Assembly (NCBI GenBank): GCA_002943765.1 | Contig: PQWQ01000022.1 | Location: forward strand, 372,001 to 436,000 | DNA: 64,000 nt | DNA from: Psoroptes ovis | Lineage: Eukaryota; Arthropoda; Arachnida; Sarcoptiformes; Psoroptidae | Direction: 5' to 3' | Shown: piece by piece, positions 62,216-64,000 of the stretch | Layout: each line of letters starts with the position of its first letter | Position numbering within the stretch: position 1 is the first letter of the stretch | Translations under genes and position numbers: made by a program | The notes under the pieces: generated by a model | The model's database searches: none | What the model was told of the DNA's origin: nothing | What the model saw: the letters and a program-made list of their open reading frames with translations, nothing else

Positions 62216-62298
62216 TTAGGTTGTCCCATAAGTTTTTGTCGTTTTTTCAGATTTTTTTTTCATTCGAAAAATGGCAAGAATTTATGGGACAACCGTGA
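62216..62298. mobile_element. Mariner-type miniature element (copy 4)
   Basis: The left end TTAGGTTGTCCCATAAGTTT matches TTATGGGACAACC on the right. The last few bases of the right end have diverged (CGTGA instead of CTAA). It has a T-rich loop and no coding capacity. Its ends are closest to the widespread mariner TIR form with CCCATAAGT. Confidence 0.78.
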
Positions 62299-62589
62299 TA
62301 TTTTTTCACTGAAAAAAATAATGAGGTAATAAACCTTGCATTTATCGACATTTTTTTTTATTTTTTGAAAAATAATAATCAATGGACTTTTTGTACTATG
62401 AATCAATCTTTTGAGGCTAATGAAATCTAATCGCGAGGCTAATGAATTGTTATTGCTGTGCCGGTACCTTGTGAATAGAGTCTAAGCATAAGTCTATTTC
62501 ATTTAACCCTAATGCGGGGGCATAGTATTGACTTGTAGGCTTTTTTGGTCTATTCTTCAAACCAAGCCTAATGATTCAGCACATAATAT

Positions 62590-62673
62590 TTAGATTGTCC
62601 GAAAAGTTCAGGCCGATTTTCCAATGAACAACTCTATGCAGATTAAGCCGAATGAACTTTTCGGACAGCATAA
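62590..62673. mobile_element. Mariner-type miniature element (copy 5)
   Basis: The left end TTAGATTGTCCGAAAAGTTC pairs with GAACTTTTCGGACAGCATAA. The interior AACTCTATGCAGATTAAGC resembles AACTCTATAGATTAAGC of the copy at 11630, about 51 kb away, so the two share an ancestor element. Confidence 0.8.
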
Positions 62674-64000
62674 TAATGGTAATAACAGGTTATATGTCTA
62701 CTTGGAAAAAGGGGGTAGTAGTAACTATTGTTTTTGACAAGTCATAACCCCAAAGCACACCAATTTGCCTTGAATGATTGATTGGTTGATCAATTGAAAA
62801 TCAATTGATTTATTTATAGATTTTCAATCACATTTAAACATATTTGTCACTTGTCATTATTTTTACTTGATCAAATAACATATCGATTATAAACATATAG
62901 GACACATACATCACATTGTGAAGAGAGCCATTCACACACATCAATAACCTCCATTTTCGCCTTAAACACCATCCACACCACCCACACCAAAGCTGCTTAC
63001 CCATCCATCCATTAAGCATGTGCACAATTCATTCATGTGCATTAAAAATGTACACCCCTTTCAAAGGAAAACAAAAAAAAAACTTATCAAAAGATCATTG
63101 AGCTAAATTGTCATATGGTTAATACTGTTATTACTATCATTACTGATTATATTCCATCAAAATTCCATTGAAAACATTGAACTTATATACTTATACAATC
63201 AAATACAGTTATATGGTTGTATTCATCATCAAATTACAATCATCTCTTGTTCACATATTTACTTTTGATACATATATTCTCATTTGTATATATTGAATAA
63301 TTCAAATTATTTACATTAAACACCCATATGATCATAATTATAAAATTCTGCAGAATAAACAATTCAAAATGACTAAACTAAACCGAATAATGATCATCGT
63401 AAACAACGTTTAGGGGTTAGTGAACCAAGTTGATTATTTATATATGAATGATCGTATATGTTAAAAGGGTTAACTCTTGAAATATTTGAATAAATCGACA
63501 AGAGATCTGATAAAAATTAATTAATTAACCAACCAACATGATTAGCAATTAGAGTTGGGCATTAATTTTGAAGGTCCCAGAATGTACTGATTTCCGAAAT
63601 TCACCCTCAACCACACCAAATGCATGAGAATTAGATTGACGCCAATCATAAATGACGGAAAATAATGATTAATTATTTTCATTTTTTGGTTAATTGAAAA
63701 AAAACCTAATTAACAAAGCCTTAAACTTTTAAGAAATTTTCGCAATTTGATCTTGAAATTTTTTTTTTTTTTCGGAAAGCCTTGAACACCACGCATAGGT
63801 TTGCACGCACATCTTCACTTTATAGAATCTTAATTATTGACGCATGTTTTGTGAACTTGTCTACTAAACACATTGCATAGAATCAGTGCAAATTCTTACA
63901 GAATTTGCTTAGAATTAACACCTCATCAACAGTATGATGAGAAACGATCAAAAATATCAAACATTTAATGCTCTAAAAATCTAAAAATATCTGTGAATAT

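Larger units (their letters stand above)
59741..64000. other. Upstream region of the CREBRF-like gene, no gene recognised
   Basis: Probably contains an intron, an unseen 5' exon and promoter sequence of the CREBRF-like gene, whose first visible exon begins with a splice acceptor at 59741. Two mariner-type miniature elements lie at 62216-62298 and 62590-62673. A CT-rich tract is at 60779-60803. The frame at 62834-63025 is Cys/Trp-rich by chance on a CCACAC-rich strand. Confidence 0.5.

Noticed and set aside
62834..63025. Cys/Trp-rich 63-codon minus-strand frame
   Set aside because: Arises from CCACAC-rich plus-strand sequence; no signal peptide or conserved spacing.
62511..63474. Second TTAACCC-bounded element
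   Set aside because: TTAACCC at 62511 and GGGTTAA near 63474 share only about eight bases, and nothing inside resembles a transposon.

Overview
The window looks like nuclear DNA from a compact, very AT-rich arthropod genome. Small phase-matched introns (mostly 55-140 bp), poly-Asn/poly-Gln/poly-Ser tracts, and arthropod or invertebrate genes (an innexin, a chitin-binding cuticle protein, a Diedel-like cytokine, tweety, a REPTOR/CREBRF-type factor) all point this way. An astigmatid mite (dust-mite or itch-mite relative) fits the style best, but that is an inference. No tRNA, rRNA, CRISPR or prokaryotic structure was seen.

Layout. 0.4-3.0 kb: an intact spliced gene related to CACTA/EnSpm-type transposases, with a 39-bp coding minisatellite. 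3.0-10.1 kb: gene-poor DNA with a diverged, roughly 0.7-kb tandem repeat. 10.1-11.0 kb (-): a secreted candidate RYamide-like neuropeptide precursor. 11-13.8 kb: no gene, but three small transposon relics. 13.9-17.1 kb (-): Wntless. 18.9-19.6 kb (+): cuticle protein. 19.8-23.5 kb: a tight cluster of mitochondrial ribosomal protein uS2m and complex I NDUFV2 (both +), then the farnesyltransferase beta subunit (-). 25.0-30.8 kb (+): a BCR/ABR-type RhoGEF-RhoGAP. 30.96-31.73 kb: a 44-bp satellite inside a TTAA-bounded element. 32.1-33.0 kb: a MIF-like gene (+) and a Diedel-like gene (-), tail to tail. 33.3-34.4 kb (-): a divergent innexin. 34.9-37.9 kb (-): an XK-related protein. 39.4-43.8 kb (-) and 44.8-47.6 kb (+): BAZ1A/ACF1 and RBM25, head to head across a 1-kb promoter region carrying paired TATCGATA motifs. 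49.3-51.9 kb (-): tweety. 54.6-55.4 kb (+): SEC20/BNIP1. 56.6-59.7 kb (-): 3' part of a CREBRF/REPTOR gene. 59.7-64 kb: no gene recognised, two more mariner-type miniature elements.

The genes do not form a pathway. They are a mixed animal set: chromatin and RNA processing (BAZ1A, RBM25, CREBRF), organelle function (uS2m, NDUFV2), membrane trafficking and signalling (Wntless, SEC20, FNTB, BCR, innexin, XKR, tweety) and secreted factors (neuropeptide, cuticle protein, MIF, Diedel-like). The most unusual points are the Diedel-like/MIF cytokine pair, the candidate neuropeptide, the satellite-bearing TTAA element, the palindromic TTAA hairpin element, and an ACF1 homologue that ends without a visible bromodomain.

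Method and limits. Gene models were built by joining frames at GT/AG sites whose phases match and whose joined protein fits the remembered family. No transcript or database search was available. Untranslated regions were not mapped.
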